A stretch of 64,000 nucleotides of DNA from Agitococcus sp. GTDB lineage: Bacteria; Pseudomonadota; Gammaproteobacteria; Pseudomonadales; Moraxellaceae. The notes beneath the pieces are model-generated. The model was not told where the DNA came from. It saw only the letters and a list, made by a program, of their open reading frames with translations, and made no database searches. Numbering within the stretch: position 1 is the stretch's first letter; every line of letters starts with the position of its first letter. The stretch covers positions 62,001 through 126,000 of the forward strand of contig JAUSLJ010000005.1 of assembly GCA_030646715.1 (NCBI GenBank), in the 5' to 3' direction. Position numbers and translations under genes: made by a program. Below are positions 18,344-26,713 of this stretch, piece after piece.

Positions 18344-20350
18344 ATGGAAAGATTCGATAATAACCTGTCAAATTCGCAGGAAGATGCTATTGACTTGCGT
18401 CACTATTGGCATGTGATTTCTCGTTTTAAATGGGGGATTATCGGATTAGCGGTTGCTGTGACTTTAGCTGCTGTATTCTTTGTTTCAGCGATGCGTCCTG
18501 TTTATACGGCATCTGCGACTCTCATGATTGAGCAGAAGCAAGGTAAAACACTTACCTCTCTTGATGATGTCTATGGTTCAGATATTACAGGTAAAGAGTA
18601 CTTGCAGACTCAATTCGAAATTTTAAAGTCTCGCGAACTCGCTGCACGTGTGGTGAGAGAGTTAAATATAGCCGAACATCCTGATTATCTTGCCAAGGTT
18701 ATAGTTGAAGAAAAGTCTTGGTGGCAACAGATAGATTGGAAACAATATTTACCAGCTGGGCATGAGCAAAATCCTTTACCAACAGAAGAAGAAAAATTTA
18801 CTAAGTTGGTAGATGGTTTTATGACGCACGTCACTATTGAGCCTGTGCGCCAAACACAATTAGTGAAAATTAATTTTGAGTCTTTTGATCGTAAACTAAC
18901 TGCTGCTGTAGCGAATGCAATGGCTAGAGCCTATATCAATAGTCAAATGGAAGCGCGTGTGGCTTTAACGCAAAATGCAGCGGACTGGTTGACCAATCGT
19001 TTAGGTACATTAAAAACGAATGTAGAAATTTCTGAAAAGAAACTTCAAGATTATAGAGAGACTAACAATTTAGTGGGTAGCAATAGTAGTAGTGATAAGT
19101 CTGGTGTTTCTAGCCTAAGCGCAGAGCAATTGACCGCTATTAATCAACGTGTTGTCGCTGGACAATTTAAACTTGCAGAAATAAGTAGGCGTTATGGTGC
19201 AAAGCATCCTTCGTTAATTCAAGCAGAAATGGAATTGAGCGAAGCGCAAAGAGCACTTATTGAAGCAAAAGAAATCTCTATTGAGTTGTCTAGAAAAGAA
19301 TTTCGCTTTAAAGAATTAGAGCGTGAAGTTCAAACTAATCGTAATTTATATGATACGTTTTTCACCCGCATTAAACAGGCGAATGACAGTCTAGAGCTTG
19401 ATACCGCTAATGCGCGAGTAATTGACCCCGCAGTTGTCCCGAGTTTACCATTTAAACCACGAAAAAGTTTGTTGGTTGCTTTGGCATTGGTCATGAGTTT
19501 GGTGTTTGGTGCGGTATTGGCTTTCTTCTTGGATTATTTGGACTCGACCTTTAAGGGTGCGGAAGATATTGAGGATAAATTGGGGTTGTCAATGCTTGGC
19601 ATGGTGCCTCTTGTGAAGAAAAAGAAAAAAGATGATTCGCCAATATACTTTTTAGATAGCAATCAAAATGGTTATGCAGAAGCGATGCGGACGGTAAGAA
19701 CCAGTGTGGTTTTATCGGGGATTGATAAACCGCATAAAGTGATTATGTTGACATCAAGTGTTCCCAGCGAAGGAAAGAGCACTTCGGCTATTAATTTAGC
19801 GGTTGCATTAGGACAAATGGAAAAAGTATTGTTGATTGATGGTGATATGCGTAAGCCAACCATTGCGAAAGTGCTTAATTTACCGCCTAATAGTCCTGGA
19901 TTATCGAATGTCGTTGCTGCAACATCTACATTGGATGATTGTATTCTTCATATGGAAGATGCCAATATTGATGTACTCACCGCAGGATTGGTGCCGCCGA
20001 ATCCATTGGAACTATTGTCTTCGCAAAAGTTTGCTGAGTTGATACGCAGTTTATCTGAAAAATATGATCGGATTATTATCGATTCGCCTCCCACTTTATT
20101 GGTGAGTGACTCTTTAATTATGTCGAAGGTGTCACATGCGGTGTTGTACGTCATTCGTTCTGATACAACGGCATATAATACGGCGCGTACGGGCGTGAAT
20201 AGGCTGCTAGCAGCCAAAGCTCCTGTAATAGGCGTGATATTAAATAAGGTCAATATGAAAAAAGCAGCCCGCTACTATGGTACTTATTCAGGTTATTATG
20301 CCTATGGCGACTATGTCTATGGTCATGCAAAGAATAAGAAAGGCGATTGA
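18344..20350 (+). CDS. Polysaccharide co-polymerase / tyrosine autokinase (Wzc-like)
   Basis: A 668-residue inner-membrane protein joining a Wzz chain-length domain to a BY-kinase domain. Membrane helices lie at about 31-50 and 376-397, with a large periplasmic coiled-coil region between (about 180-350). The cytoplasmic kinase has Walker A VPSEGKST (473-480), Walker A' LLIDGDMRKP, and DRIIIDSPPTL as Walker B. The last 27 residues hold eight Tyr, the autophosphorylation cluster. In the GumC/ExoP style, both domains are on one chain. It controls polymer length and export together with the upstream outer-membrane proteins. Confidence 0.93.
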   Translation: MERFDNNLSNSQEDAIDLRHYWHVISRFKWGIIGLAVAVTLAAVFFVSAMRPVYTASATLMIEQKQGKTLTSLDDVYGSDITGKEYLQTQFEILKSRELAARVVRELNIAEHPDYLAKVIVEEKSWWQQIDWKQYLPAGHEQNPLPTEEEKFTKLVDGFMTHVTIEPVRQTQLVKINFESFDRKLTAAVANAMARAYINSQMEARVALTQNAADWLTNRLGTLKTNVEISEKKLQDYRETNNLVGSNSSSDKSGVSSLSAEQLTAINQRVVAGQFKLAEISRRYGAKHPSLIQAEMELSEAQRALIEAKEISIELSRKEFRFKELEREVQTNRNLYDTFFTRIKQANDSLELDTANARVIDPAVVPSLPFKPRKSLLVALALVMSLVFGAVLAFFLDYLDSTFKGAEDIEDKLGLSMLGMVPLVKKKKKDDSPIYFLDSNQNGYAEAMRTVRTSVVLSGIDKPHKVIMLTSSVPSEGKSTSAINLAVALGQMEKVLLIDGDMRKPTIAKVLNLPPNSPGLSNVVAATSTLDDCILHMEDANIDVLTAGLVPPNPLELLSSQKFAELIRSLSEKYDRIIIDSPPTLLVSDSLIMSKVSHAVLYVIRSDTTAYNTARTGVNRLLAAKAPVIGVILNKVNMKKAARYYGTYSGYYAYGDYVYGHAKNKKGD

Positions 20351-20372
20351 CGTTTAAGTTATTTGATTTGAA

Positions 20373-20404
20373 AGAAGCTCCTAATCTGGGGCTTTTTTCT
20401 TTTT
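20373..20404 (+). terminator. Terminator after the tyrosine autokinase gene
   Basis: A seven-pair stem (AAGCTCC with GGGGCTT, one G-U pair) around a six-base loop, followed by a T-rich run. It is 22 bases past the kinase stop. Confidence 0.75.
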
Positions 20405-20454
20405 AGACATGAAGTAATAAGTATCACCGCAAAAGTTTGTCAATCTTCTGTTTG

Positions 20455-20580
20455 CACTGAGCTTGTCTTGCACTGAGCTTGTCGTGCTTCGTCAGGCTCA
20501 GCATGGACGGATCGAAGCCAACCGCTCGCCCTGAGCTTGTCGAAGGGGGGTCGACCGGATCACCATAAACGGTGAAATTT
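20455..20580. repeat. REP-like cluster, CTTCGAC..GCTCAG family
   Basis: Three CTGAGCTTGTC(G) arms in tandem (starting near 20457, 20473 and 20531), a CGTCAGGCTCAGC arm, and CCTGAGCTTGTCGAAGG at 20530-20546. The last is the exact reverse complement of 11245-11261. It fills the gap between the exopolysaccharide unit and the lipoprotein gene, and no open frame of interest overlaps it. Confidence 0.85.
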
Positions 20581-20604
20581 TTACCTAGGTTGAAATATGA
20601 GCAA

Positions 20605-20634
20605 TAAAAAAGGAGAGCAGAAGCTCTCCTTTTT
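20605..20634 (-). terminator. Terminator of the Ala/Pro-rich lipoprotein gene
   Basis: A perfect stem GGAGAGC/GCTCTCC with a four-base loop, flanked by A and T runs on both sides. It sits 30 bases past the minus-strand stop, so it can stop transcription from either side. Confidence 0.9.
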
Positions 20635-20663
20635 CGCTAAGTAATAAATTACTTAGGTGCAGC

Positions 20664-20921
20664 TTATGGTGCTGGAGCAGCAGCAGGTGCAGCAGCGTCA
20701 GCAGCTGGAGCAGCAGCGTCAGCAGCAGGTGCTGGAGCGGCTTCTGGAGCAGCGGCTGGAGCAGCAGCGTCAGCAGCAGGTGCCGGAGCGGCTTCTGGAG
20801 CTGGAGCAGCGGCTTCAACAGCAGGTGCTTCAACAGCAGGAGCTTCTTCTTTCTTTGCACAGCCAGCGAAAGCTAAAGCGGCAACGATAGCAGCAGTTAA
20901 GGCGATATTCTTGATTTGCAT
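20664..20921 (-). CDS. Small Ala/Pro/Glu-rich lipoprotein
   Basis: An 85-residue predicted lipoprotein. The ATG at 20921 follows GAGAGAGAC and starts a short signal sequence ending LAFAGC, with Cys21 as the lipid anchor (after AALAFAG). After CAKKEE the protein is almost only Ala, Pro, Glu and Asp, built from repeats of the type APEAAPAPAADAA. No folded domain is visible; the repeats look like a flexible spacer or stalk. Such low-complexity lipoproteins are common in Moraxellaceae but have no agreed function. The gene has a strong terminator and lies alone between repeat elements and the TRAP operon. Confidence 0.8.
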   Translation of the reverse strand: MQIKNIALTAAIVAALAFAGCAKKEEAPAVEAPAVEAAAPAPEAAPAPAADAAAPAAAPEAAPAPAADAAAPAADAAAPAAAPAP

Positions 20922-21164
20922 AATGTCTCTCTCAAGTTGCATGGAAAATGCTGATTACGATCCCGCTTTTTGAACGCTTACACAATTTATGTGTATGTTT
21001 GTAGCATCTCACTAAGCGGCGCGAAAATGATAGCACTTAAAATCATATAATGCATTATTTTTGTCTGACAATTTGCAAGTGGATGTTTTTTGTTAGAAGT
21101 AATGAATTTTTTTTGGCATCTGATAATATTGATGCTGGTATTACTACAATAAAGTCTCTTTATT

Positions 21165-22031
21165 ATGTTAGTCAAAAAAAAATTAAGCCATTATTCTGTG
21201 ATGGTATTTGCTTTGTTGGTGTTGTCGGGTTGCGCTTCAATTCTTGAAAAAAAAAGCCAGCATTTTGCTAATAGCTTTTCTTCCGCAGTGTTAGAAAGCG
21301 ATGATCCTGTGATGATTGAACAGGGTATTCCCTCTTATTTGTTATTATTAGATGCTTTGGTGAAAAATAATCCTGAGCAAACGGCTTTGTGGTCGGCAGC
21401 AGCGAATTTGAATAGTGCTTATGCGAGTAGCTTCATTAAGGATGCAGGTCGAGTAAAAAGTGTTAATAACAAAGCCTTGAAGTATGCTTTTACTGCACTC
21501 TGTCAGAAAGATAAACGTTTGTGTCATCCTCAGGCATTGTCATTAGATGAGCTGAATGGTGTTTTACAGCAATTTGACTCAAGCTATGTTTCGACACTCT
21601 ATATCACAGGTAGCGTTTGGGCGGGCTGGATTCAAGCCAATAGTGATGATTGGAATGCTATTGCCGATATGCCGCGTGTAGAAGCGTTAATGAAGCGTGT
21701 TGTTGCTTTAGAAGAGCGATATCAACAAGGCGCGGCTCATTTGTATTTGGGTGTGCTGGCAACTGTCTTAACGCCTGCTTTGGGCGGACGACCAGAGCTT
21801 GGAAAGAAACATTTTGAGCAAGCGGTTAATTTGTCGCAAGGGCAAAACCTAATGGCGAAATTATATTATGCAAAAAATTATGCACGAGGCATTCTTGATC
21901 GTGAGTTACATGATAAGTTGTTGCAGGAAATTATTGTGGCGGATCCACACGCCCCTGATTTAACTTTGAGTAATATCATGGCTCAACAGCAAGCTAAAGA
22001 GCTGTTGCAATCCGCAGATGATTATTTTTAA
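21165..22031 (+). CDS. TatT-family TRAP-associated lipoprotein
   Basis: A 288-residue lipoprotein with signal peptide ending LLVLSGC (Cys23). The body is helical, with TPR-like helix pairs (YLLLLDALVKNNPEQTALWSAAANLNSAYASSF, GAAHLYLGVLATVL, HFEQAVNLSQ). It matches the TatT family of TRAP-associated TPR lipoproteins, first described in Treponema pallidum. TatT is thought to form a trimer with pores that hand ligand to the TRAP binding protein. The next three genes (binding protein, DctQ, DctM) complete the system. The start at 21165 has a weak ribosome site; Met13 is an alternative but would shorten the signal. Confidence 0.82.
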   Translation: MLVKKKLSHYSVMVFALLVLSGCASILEKKSQHFANSFSSAVLESDDPVMIEQGIPSYLLLLDALVKNNPEQTALWSAAANLNSAYASSFIKDAGRVKSVNNKALKYAFTALCQKDKRLCHPQALSLDELNGVLQQFDSSYVSTLYITGSVWAGWIQANSDDWNAIADMPRVEALMKRVVALEERYQQGAAHLYLGVLATVLTPALGGRPELGKKHFEQAVNLSQGQNLMAKLYYAKNYARGILDRELHDKLLQEIIVADPHAPDLTLSNIMAQQQAKELLQSADDYF

Positions 22032-22107
22032 TAGTGGTTTTTAGGCTTGTTTGTCAAGTTAGCATAAAGTTTAACATTGTTTATTTTTTTTTGAGAAAGG
22101 CGCATTT

Positions 22108-23106
22108 ATGAAACGCTCTCTGTTGGCAAGTTGCTTGCTGTTGGTGATAACTCAGACACAGGCAATGACTTTAAAAGTTGCAACGCTATCCCCCGATGGT
22201 TCGGCATGGATGGTAAAAATGCGTGCAGGTGCGTCTGAAATTGAAACGCGTACGCAAAAAAGAGTGGCGTTTAAGTTTTATACTGGCGGCACAATGGGCA
22301 ATGATAAGGCCGTATTAAATAAAATCAAGATTGGCCAATTGCAGGGCGGTGCGGTGACAGCAGGCAGTTTGTCCAATTTTTATCAAGATGCACAAGTTTA
22401 TACCTTGCCATTACGTTTCAAAAACTTCGCTGAAGTAGATTATGTGCGTAGTAAAATGGATGCTTCATTATCGAAAAGTTTAGAACAGGGTGGCATGGTG
22501 AACTTCGGCTTCGCTGAAGCGGGCTTTGCTTATGTAATGTCTAAAGCAGCACCCATTCCATCTGTTGTTGAGTTGCGAAAGCGGAAAGTCTGGATTCCTG
22601 AAAATGACCCCGAAGCCTCAGAAACATTGAAAGTCTTCCAAGTGACACCAATTCCTCTGTCATTGGGTGATGTGTTACCTAGTTTGCAAACAGGTATTAT
22701 TGATACGGTCGCTTCATCACCCATTGGCACATTAGCTTTGCAGTGGCACACCCAAGTTAAATACATTACTGAACTTCCGCTTAGTTATATCGTGGGTGTC
22801 TTGGCCATTGATCAAAAAGCATTTAATAAAATTGACGCACCTGATCAAGCCGTGGTGCGTGAAGTCATGTTGCGTGTCTTTAAAGACATTGATAAACAAA
22901 ATCGCCAAGACAATTTGGCGGCCTACAACTCGTTGTTGAAACAGGGCATTAAAGCGGTGAAGCCGAATGCGCAAGAAGTATTGGATTGGCAAAAAGAAGG
23001 TAACTCTGCGACAGACCATATTCAAAAAGCGGGGCTAGTAACACCTGCGATTATTCAAGTACTAGATGGCCATTTGAAAACCTTCCGTGCGAATCAGAAA
23101 TCGTGA
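22108..23106 (+). CDS. TRAP transporter substrate-binding protein (DctP/TatP type)
   Basis: A 332-residue periplasmic binding protein with a signal peptide (LLASCLLLVITQTQA). It begins MTLKVATLSPDGSAWMVKMRAGASEIE, the TRAP DctP opening. The hinge region RKVWIPENDPEASE and the QTGIIDTVASSPIGTLALQW segment match the family. It captures the ligand and delivers it to DctQM. The usual DctP Arg carboxylate clamp cannot be confirmed by eye, so the substrate is unknown. Its stop overlaps the DctQ start, and TatT precedes it, so the four form one operon. Confidence 0.92.
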   Translation: MKRSLLASCLLLVITQTQAMTLKVATLSPDGSAWMVKMRAGASEIETRTQKRVAFKFYTGGTMGNDKAVLNKIKIGQLQGGAVTAGSLSNFYQDAQVYTLPLRFKNFAEVDYVRSKMDASLSKSLEQGGMVNFGFAEAGFAYVMSKAAPIPSVVELRKRKVWIPENDPEASETLKVFQVTPIPLSLGDVLPSLQTGIIDTVASSPIGTLALQWHTQVKYITELPLSYIVGVLAIDQKAFNKIDAPDQAVVREVMLRVFKDIDKQNRQDNLAAYNSLLKQGIKAVKPNAQEVLDWQKEGNSATDHIQKAGLVTPAIIQVLDGHLKTFRANQKS

Positions 23107-23603
23107 AGCAATTATTGGCGCGAGCATTGTGGGTTGTCCATCGTTTAGAGGAGATGATTCTCGTTAGTCTGTTGCTTGCGATGATTAGTTTGGCTTTTGC
23201 ACAAATCGTGCTGCGCAATGGTTTTGATGGTGGCATTGTTTGGGCGGATTCTTTATTGCGGATTATGGTGCTTTGGATTGCGCTGATTGGGGCAGTGGTG
23301 GCTAGTAGGGATCAAAGACATATCAATATTGATTTGATTTCGCGATTTCTTCCTCCCGTTGGTAAAAGAGTTGCGGGTGTTGTCAGTACTCTGTTTACCA
23401 TGCTGATTTGCGCTGCTTTAGCATGGTATTCCTTTGACTTTGTAAAGATGGAATATGAGTCGCCAAGTCCTGCATTTGCACAAGTGCCTACATGGCTGTG
23501 TGAAAGTATTATGCCGATAGCGTTTGCGCTGATGGCTATTCGTTATTTTATCCATAGTTTGCGGCTTGCAATTGTGGGTATTTCTGTGGAATCTTCTGTG
23601 TGA
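23103..23603 (+). CDS. TRAP transporter small permease (DctQ)
   Basis: A 166-residue membrane protein with four helices: LEEMILVSLLLAMISLAFAQIVLR, LLRIMVLWIALIGAVVASR, VSTLFTMLICAALAWYSF and ESIMPIAFALMAIRYF. The DctQ signature RDQRHINIDLISRFL lies between helices two and three. It pairs with DctM to form the sodium-driven importer. The GTG start at 23103 overlaps the preceding stop as GTGA. Confidence 0.92.
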   Translation: MKQLLARALWVVHRLEEMILVSLLLAMISLAFAQIVLRNGFDGGIVWADSLLRIMVLWIALIGAVVASRDQRHINIDLISRFLPPVGKRVAGVVSTLFTMLICAALAWYSFDFVKMEYESPSPAFAQVPTWLCESIMPIAFALMAIRYFIHSLRLAIVGISVESSV

Positions 23604-24877
23604 TAGAGCTTCTTTCCCTTGCGTTAATTGTCGTCGCGTTATTAGGTGCGCCATTATTTGCGGTATTGGCGGGCGCAGCCATGTTGGGCTTTACTAATAA
23701 TGAGACCCCATTAACAGTGATTGGGATAGAGTTATATCGTTTAGTAGATACGCCGATTTTATTAGCCTTACCATTATTTACTTATGCAGGGTACGTTCTT
23801 GGAGAGGGGCAAACTTCGCAAAGATTGGTGCGCTTAACGAGAGCTGCACTCGGATGGCTACCAGGTGGTTTGGCTATTGTCGCTTTTTGTACCTGTGCCT
23901 TTTTTACGGCATTTACAGGGGCAAGTGGCGCAACGATTGTTGCTTTGGGGGCGTTACTTTATCCTGCATTAAAACAAGCGGGTTATCCCGATAAATTTTC
24001 TCTAGGTTTGGTTACAACTTCTGGCTCATTAGGTTTATTGTTGCCACCGTCTCTGCCATTGATTTTGTTCGCCATTATTGCCCAACAATTACCGCAAGGT
24101 TCAAGTGTCAGTATTGAGGCGATGTTCAAAGCAGGTTTATTGCCCTCTTTGTTGATGGTGTCATTCTTGTGTGTGTATGGCTATTACGTGACGCGCAAGA
24201 ATGATATTCCCTTGTATGCTTTCTCTTGGTCAGAATTGAGATTGGCAGCGGCAGAAGCTAAATGGGAGTTACCGTTGCCAGTTTTTGTCTTAGGGGGCAT
24301 TTACGGGGGTTATTTTGCTGTTTCTGAGGCGGCGGCAGTCACGGCATTATATGTCACTGTGATGTCCGTGCTGATTTATCGTGAAATTTCATTGTCGCAA
24401 CTAGTGCGCATCATGCGTGAAGCCATGGTCATGGTGGGCGCAATTTTGTTGATTTTAGGTGTGGCAATGGCGTTTACTAATTGGTTGGTTGAGGCGGAAA
24501 TACCAACACGTCTTTTTGAACTAACAAAGCAGTATATTGAGAGTAAATGGACGTTTTTGTTATTGTTGAATGTTTTTTTATTGATGCTAGGCTGCTTTTT
24601 AGATATTTTTTCTGCTTTAGTGATTATGGTGCCATTACTGTTACCCATCGCAGCAGGTTATGGCATTAATCCTGTTCATTTAGGTATTATTTTCTTGGCG
24701 AATATGGAGTTAGGTTATTGTACTCCACCCGTTGGTATGAATTTAATGATAGCCAGCTTTCGTTTCAAACGGCCTATGTCTGAGTTGTACCAAACAACCA
24801 TTCCCTTCTTATTGGTACTGATGTTTGCAGTTATTATTATTACCTATGTGCCTTGGCTAAGTTTGGCGTTGTTATAG
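23600..24877 (+). CDS. TRAP transporter large permease (DctM)
   Basis: A 425-residue DctM subunit, the ion-coupled transport channel, with about twelve helices. It contains GASGATIVALGALLYPAL, SGSLGLLLPPSLPLILFAI (the re-entrant hairpin motif GxLxPPS) and LEMGYCTPPVGMNL-like NMELGYCTPPVGMNLM, the matching second hairpin. GTG start overlaps the DctQ stop. No TatT-type operon beyond it is visible and a degenerate repeat follows 30 bases later. Confidence 0.93.
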   Translation: MIELLSLALIVVALLGAPLFAVLAGAAMLGFTNNETPLTVIGIELYRLVDTPILLALPLFTYAGYVLGEGQTSQRLVRLTRAALGWLPGGLAIVAFCTCAFFTAFTGASGATIVALGALLYPALKQAGYPDKFSLGLVTTSGSLGLLLPPSLPLILFAIIAQQLPQGSSVSIEAMFKAGLLPSLLMVSFLCVYGYYVTRKNDIPLYAFSWSELRLAAAEAKWELPLPVFVLGGIYGGYFAVSEAAAVTALYVTVMSVLIYREISLSQLVRIMREAMVMVGAILLILGVAMAFTNWLVEAEIPTRLFELTKQYIESKWTFLLLLNVFLLMLGCFLDIFSALVIMVPLLLPIAAGYGINPVHLGIIFLANMELGYCTPPVGMNLMIASFRFKRPMSELYQTTIPFLLVLMFAVIIITYVPWLSLALL

Positions 24878-24907
24878 CGGTAAGTACCTACACAGAAGTT
24901 AAACCAT

Positions 24908-24958
24908 TCATGCTGAGCCTGTCCAAGCACGACTAACTCGGCGCGAACGAAAGACATA
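24908..24958. repeat. Degenerate REP-like half-element
   Basis: Contains ATGCTGAGCCTGTCCAAGCACGA and CTCGGCGCGAACGAAAGA, clearly related to the inverted-repeat family at 11.25 and 20.5 kb but with several substitutions. It separates the TRAP operon from a convergent gene. Confidence 0.6.
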
Positions 24959-24970
24959 AGCAAACGGCTG

Positions 24971-25696
24971 CTAGTAGCACATATTGGAGTCAGCTTGGCT
25001 GCTAGGTGTTAACAGTGGGCAAATGTCTTTTTCAAGGTGGTAAACACCGACAAGGCTTAAAGCGAAAATACGCTCTTTCATATTCATTTTTTCGTTTAGT
25101 TGCCATGTAACCGAGCGTTCAACAGCACTGGCGACAGTTAAACGTGTGCTGTGGTTGAGTTGGCTCCAAAACTGCAAGCCTAGTTCAAGGGTGATGTGAA
25201 TAACATCAGGCTCGTTAAACCCTAAACGATTGGCGGTTTGGATGGCTTGCTGCATTTCCGTATCAATCTCACCGAAAACAACTTTACTGACAGCAAAATT
25301 GATATGGGTATATGCCCAAGTAGGGCGTTGTTTTAGAGCAGTTCGGTAATAATCTAAAATCTCCGCTTTTAATGCTGATTTTTGGGCAGACGAAAGTGCG
25401 TGGTTATTGCGATATTGCCACATTTGTATATCCGCAGCGGATGTCAAATAATCTCCGTTATACGGTGTTAATTCTATGGCACGTTTACTGGCGTAAACGG
25501 CTGTTTGGTAATCATCATCCGTTGTTTGATAGGTGTTGTTTTTCGAGAGTTGTTGATGCCATAACTCTAAAAAGCTATTTGCTTGAAAGTTGTAAAGCCC
25601 TGCAATTCCAGTCATGCCCGCCCACATTGCAAAAGCAAGAGTTAGGATAATAAGGACAAAACGGACACTAAACGTGCGTAGAGAGACTGTAAACAT
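24971..25696 (-). CDS. TPR-like membrane-anchored protein (possibly VpsP-like)
   Basis: A 241-residue protein with one N-terminal membrane helix (FVLIILTLAFAMWAGMTGIAGLY) and a helical body. SKRAIELTPYNGDYLTSAADIQMW and LKQRPTWAYTHINFAVSK resemble TPR helix pairs. It has a Cys near the end (KDICPLLTPSSQAD) and a terminal Cys-Tyr. The layout is like VpsP-family polysaccharide-associated proteins, which would fit the exopolysaccharide unit 5 kb away, but I cannot confirm it. Orientation is opposite to the TRAP operon and convergent with it; it is divergent from rpsP. Role in polysaccharide export is inference only. Confidence 0.65.
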   Translation of the reverse strand: MFTVSLRTFSVRFVLIILTLAFAMWAGMTGIAGLYNFQANSFLELWHQQLSKNNTYQTTDDDYQTAVYASKRAIELTPYNGDYLTSAADIQMWQYRNNHALSSAQKSALKAEILDYYRTALKQRPTWAYTHINFAVSKVVFGEIDTEMQQAIQTANRLGFNEPDVIHITLELGLQFWSQLNHSTRLTVASAVERSVTWQLNEKMNMKERIFALSLVGVYHLEKDICPLLTPSSQADSNMCY

Positions 25697-25851
25697 GGCG
25701 AGTAAGCACTAAAAATCGGTATATAAACCGCTATATACCACAAGTTTACAGCTTTTGTTAGCAGGTATCTTTTATCCTTGCTGAAATTCCCGTACAATGC
25801 TCGCCCTTTGAAGGCTATTGGCCTTAACCTTGTTTTTCTGGAATAAACATT

Positions 25852-26097
25852 ATGGTCGTTATTCGTTTAGCTCGCGGCGGTGCCAAAAAGCGTCCTTTTT
25901 ACCAAGTTGTTGTTGCTGACAGCCGCAATGCCCGTGATGGTCGTTTTATTGAGCGTATAGGTTTTTTTAACCCAGTCGCTAAAGGTGCTGCTGAGGCTGT
26001 GCGTATCAATGCTGAACGTTATAGCTATTGGGTCAGCCAAGGCGCGCAACCATCAGATCGCGTTGCCCAAATTGCTAAAGCATCGGTTGCTGTTTAA
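25852..26097 (+). CDS. rpsP: 30S ribosomal protein S16
   Basis: An 81-residue S16. It begins [41 protein letters not shown], the standard opening, and has [17 protein letters not shown]. It heads the rpsP-rimM-trmD-rplS operon, which couples ribosome assembly with tRNA modification. A TACAAT (25793-25798) about 55 bases upstream may be the minus-10 element, with no clear minus-35. Confidence 0.98.
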   Translation: MVVIRLARGGAKKRPFYQVVVADSRNARDGRFIERIGFFNPVAKGAAEAVRINAERYSYWVSQGAQPSDRVAQIAKASVAV

Positions 26098-26123
26098 TTC
26101 GCACTGCGATAGAGCGTATTAGT

Positions 26124-26660
26124 ATGGCCAGTATCCCAGCGTCCGATCAGCTTTTATCGATTGGGCGGGTACAAACAGCGTATGGCATTAAAGGCTGGGT
26201 CTGGGTGTATTCCAACACTTCGCCCACCTCTAATATTTTTGCTTATACCCCTTGGTACTTGCAAGTCGGTAATGACTGGCGTGAAGTCAAAGTTGCCGAG
26301 TGGCGAGAGCAAGGTAAAGGATTAGTGTTGCGCTTTCCTGATTGCCACGATCGTAATGCCGCTGAAGCGTTACACGGTGCCGTTATTTGGACAGCGAAAT
26401 CTAATCTTCCCGAGTTGTCCGATGGCGATTATTACTGGTCTGACCTGCTCGATATGTGGGTGTGGACAGTGGATGGTCAGCTATTGGGGCGTGTCGATAG
26501 CATGATGGAAACAGGCGCAAATGATGTTTTAGTGGTGAAACCTGCCACAGGAAGCATTGATAAAACTGAGCGTTTGATTCCGTGGTTGCCTGAGCAGGTC
26601 GTTAAGTCAGTTGATATTGCCAACCAACGGTTAACCGTTGATTGGGATATTGATTTTTAG
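26124..26660 (+). CDS. rimM: Ribosome maturation factor RimM
   Basis: A 178-residue 16S processing factor for the 30S head. N-terminal RimM domain: LLSIGRVQTAYGIKGWVWVYSNT. The C-terminal PRC-barrel follows, with DGDYYWSDLLDMWVWTVDGQLLGRVDSM and LIPWLPEQVVKSVDIANQRLTVDW. It binds S19 and acts before S16-containing intermediates mature. The ATG at 26124 is 26 bases after rpsP and is preceded by a weak GAG. Confidence 0.96.
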   Translation: MASIPASDQLLSIGRVQTAYGIKGWVWVYSNTSPTSNIFAYTPWYLQVGNDWREVKVAEWREQGKGLVLRFPDCHDRNAAEALHGAVIWTAKSNLPELSDGDYYWSDLLDMWVWTVDGQLLGRVDSMMETGANDVLVVKPATGSIDKTERLIPWLPEQVVKSVDIANQRLTVDWDIDF

Positions 26661-26713
26661 TGATGGTTGACTGCTGATACCGTATGGGTTGCTGACGTTT
26701 ATTGAGAGTAGCC

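Noticed and set aside
20585-20860. A Leu-rich minus-strand frame next to the lipoprotein
   Set aside because: It is an out-of-frame reading of GC-rich repeat codons and overlaps the terminator hairpin.
20657-20890. A Gln/Leu-rich plus-strand frame overlapping the lipoprotein gene
   Set aside because: It is the antisense reading of the Ala/Pro-rich repeat codons; the minus-strand frame has a signal peptide, lipobox, ribosome site and terminator.
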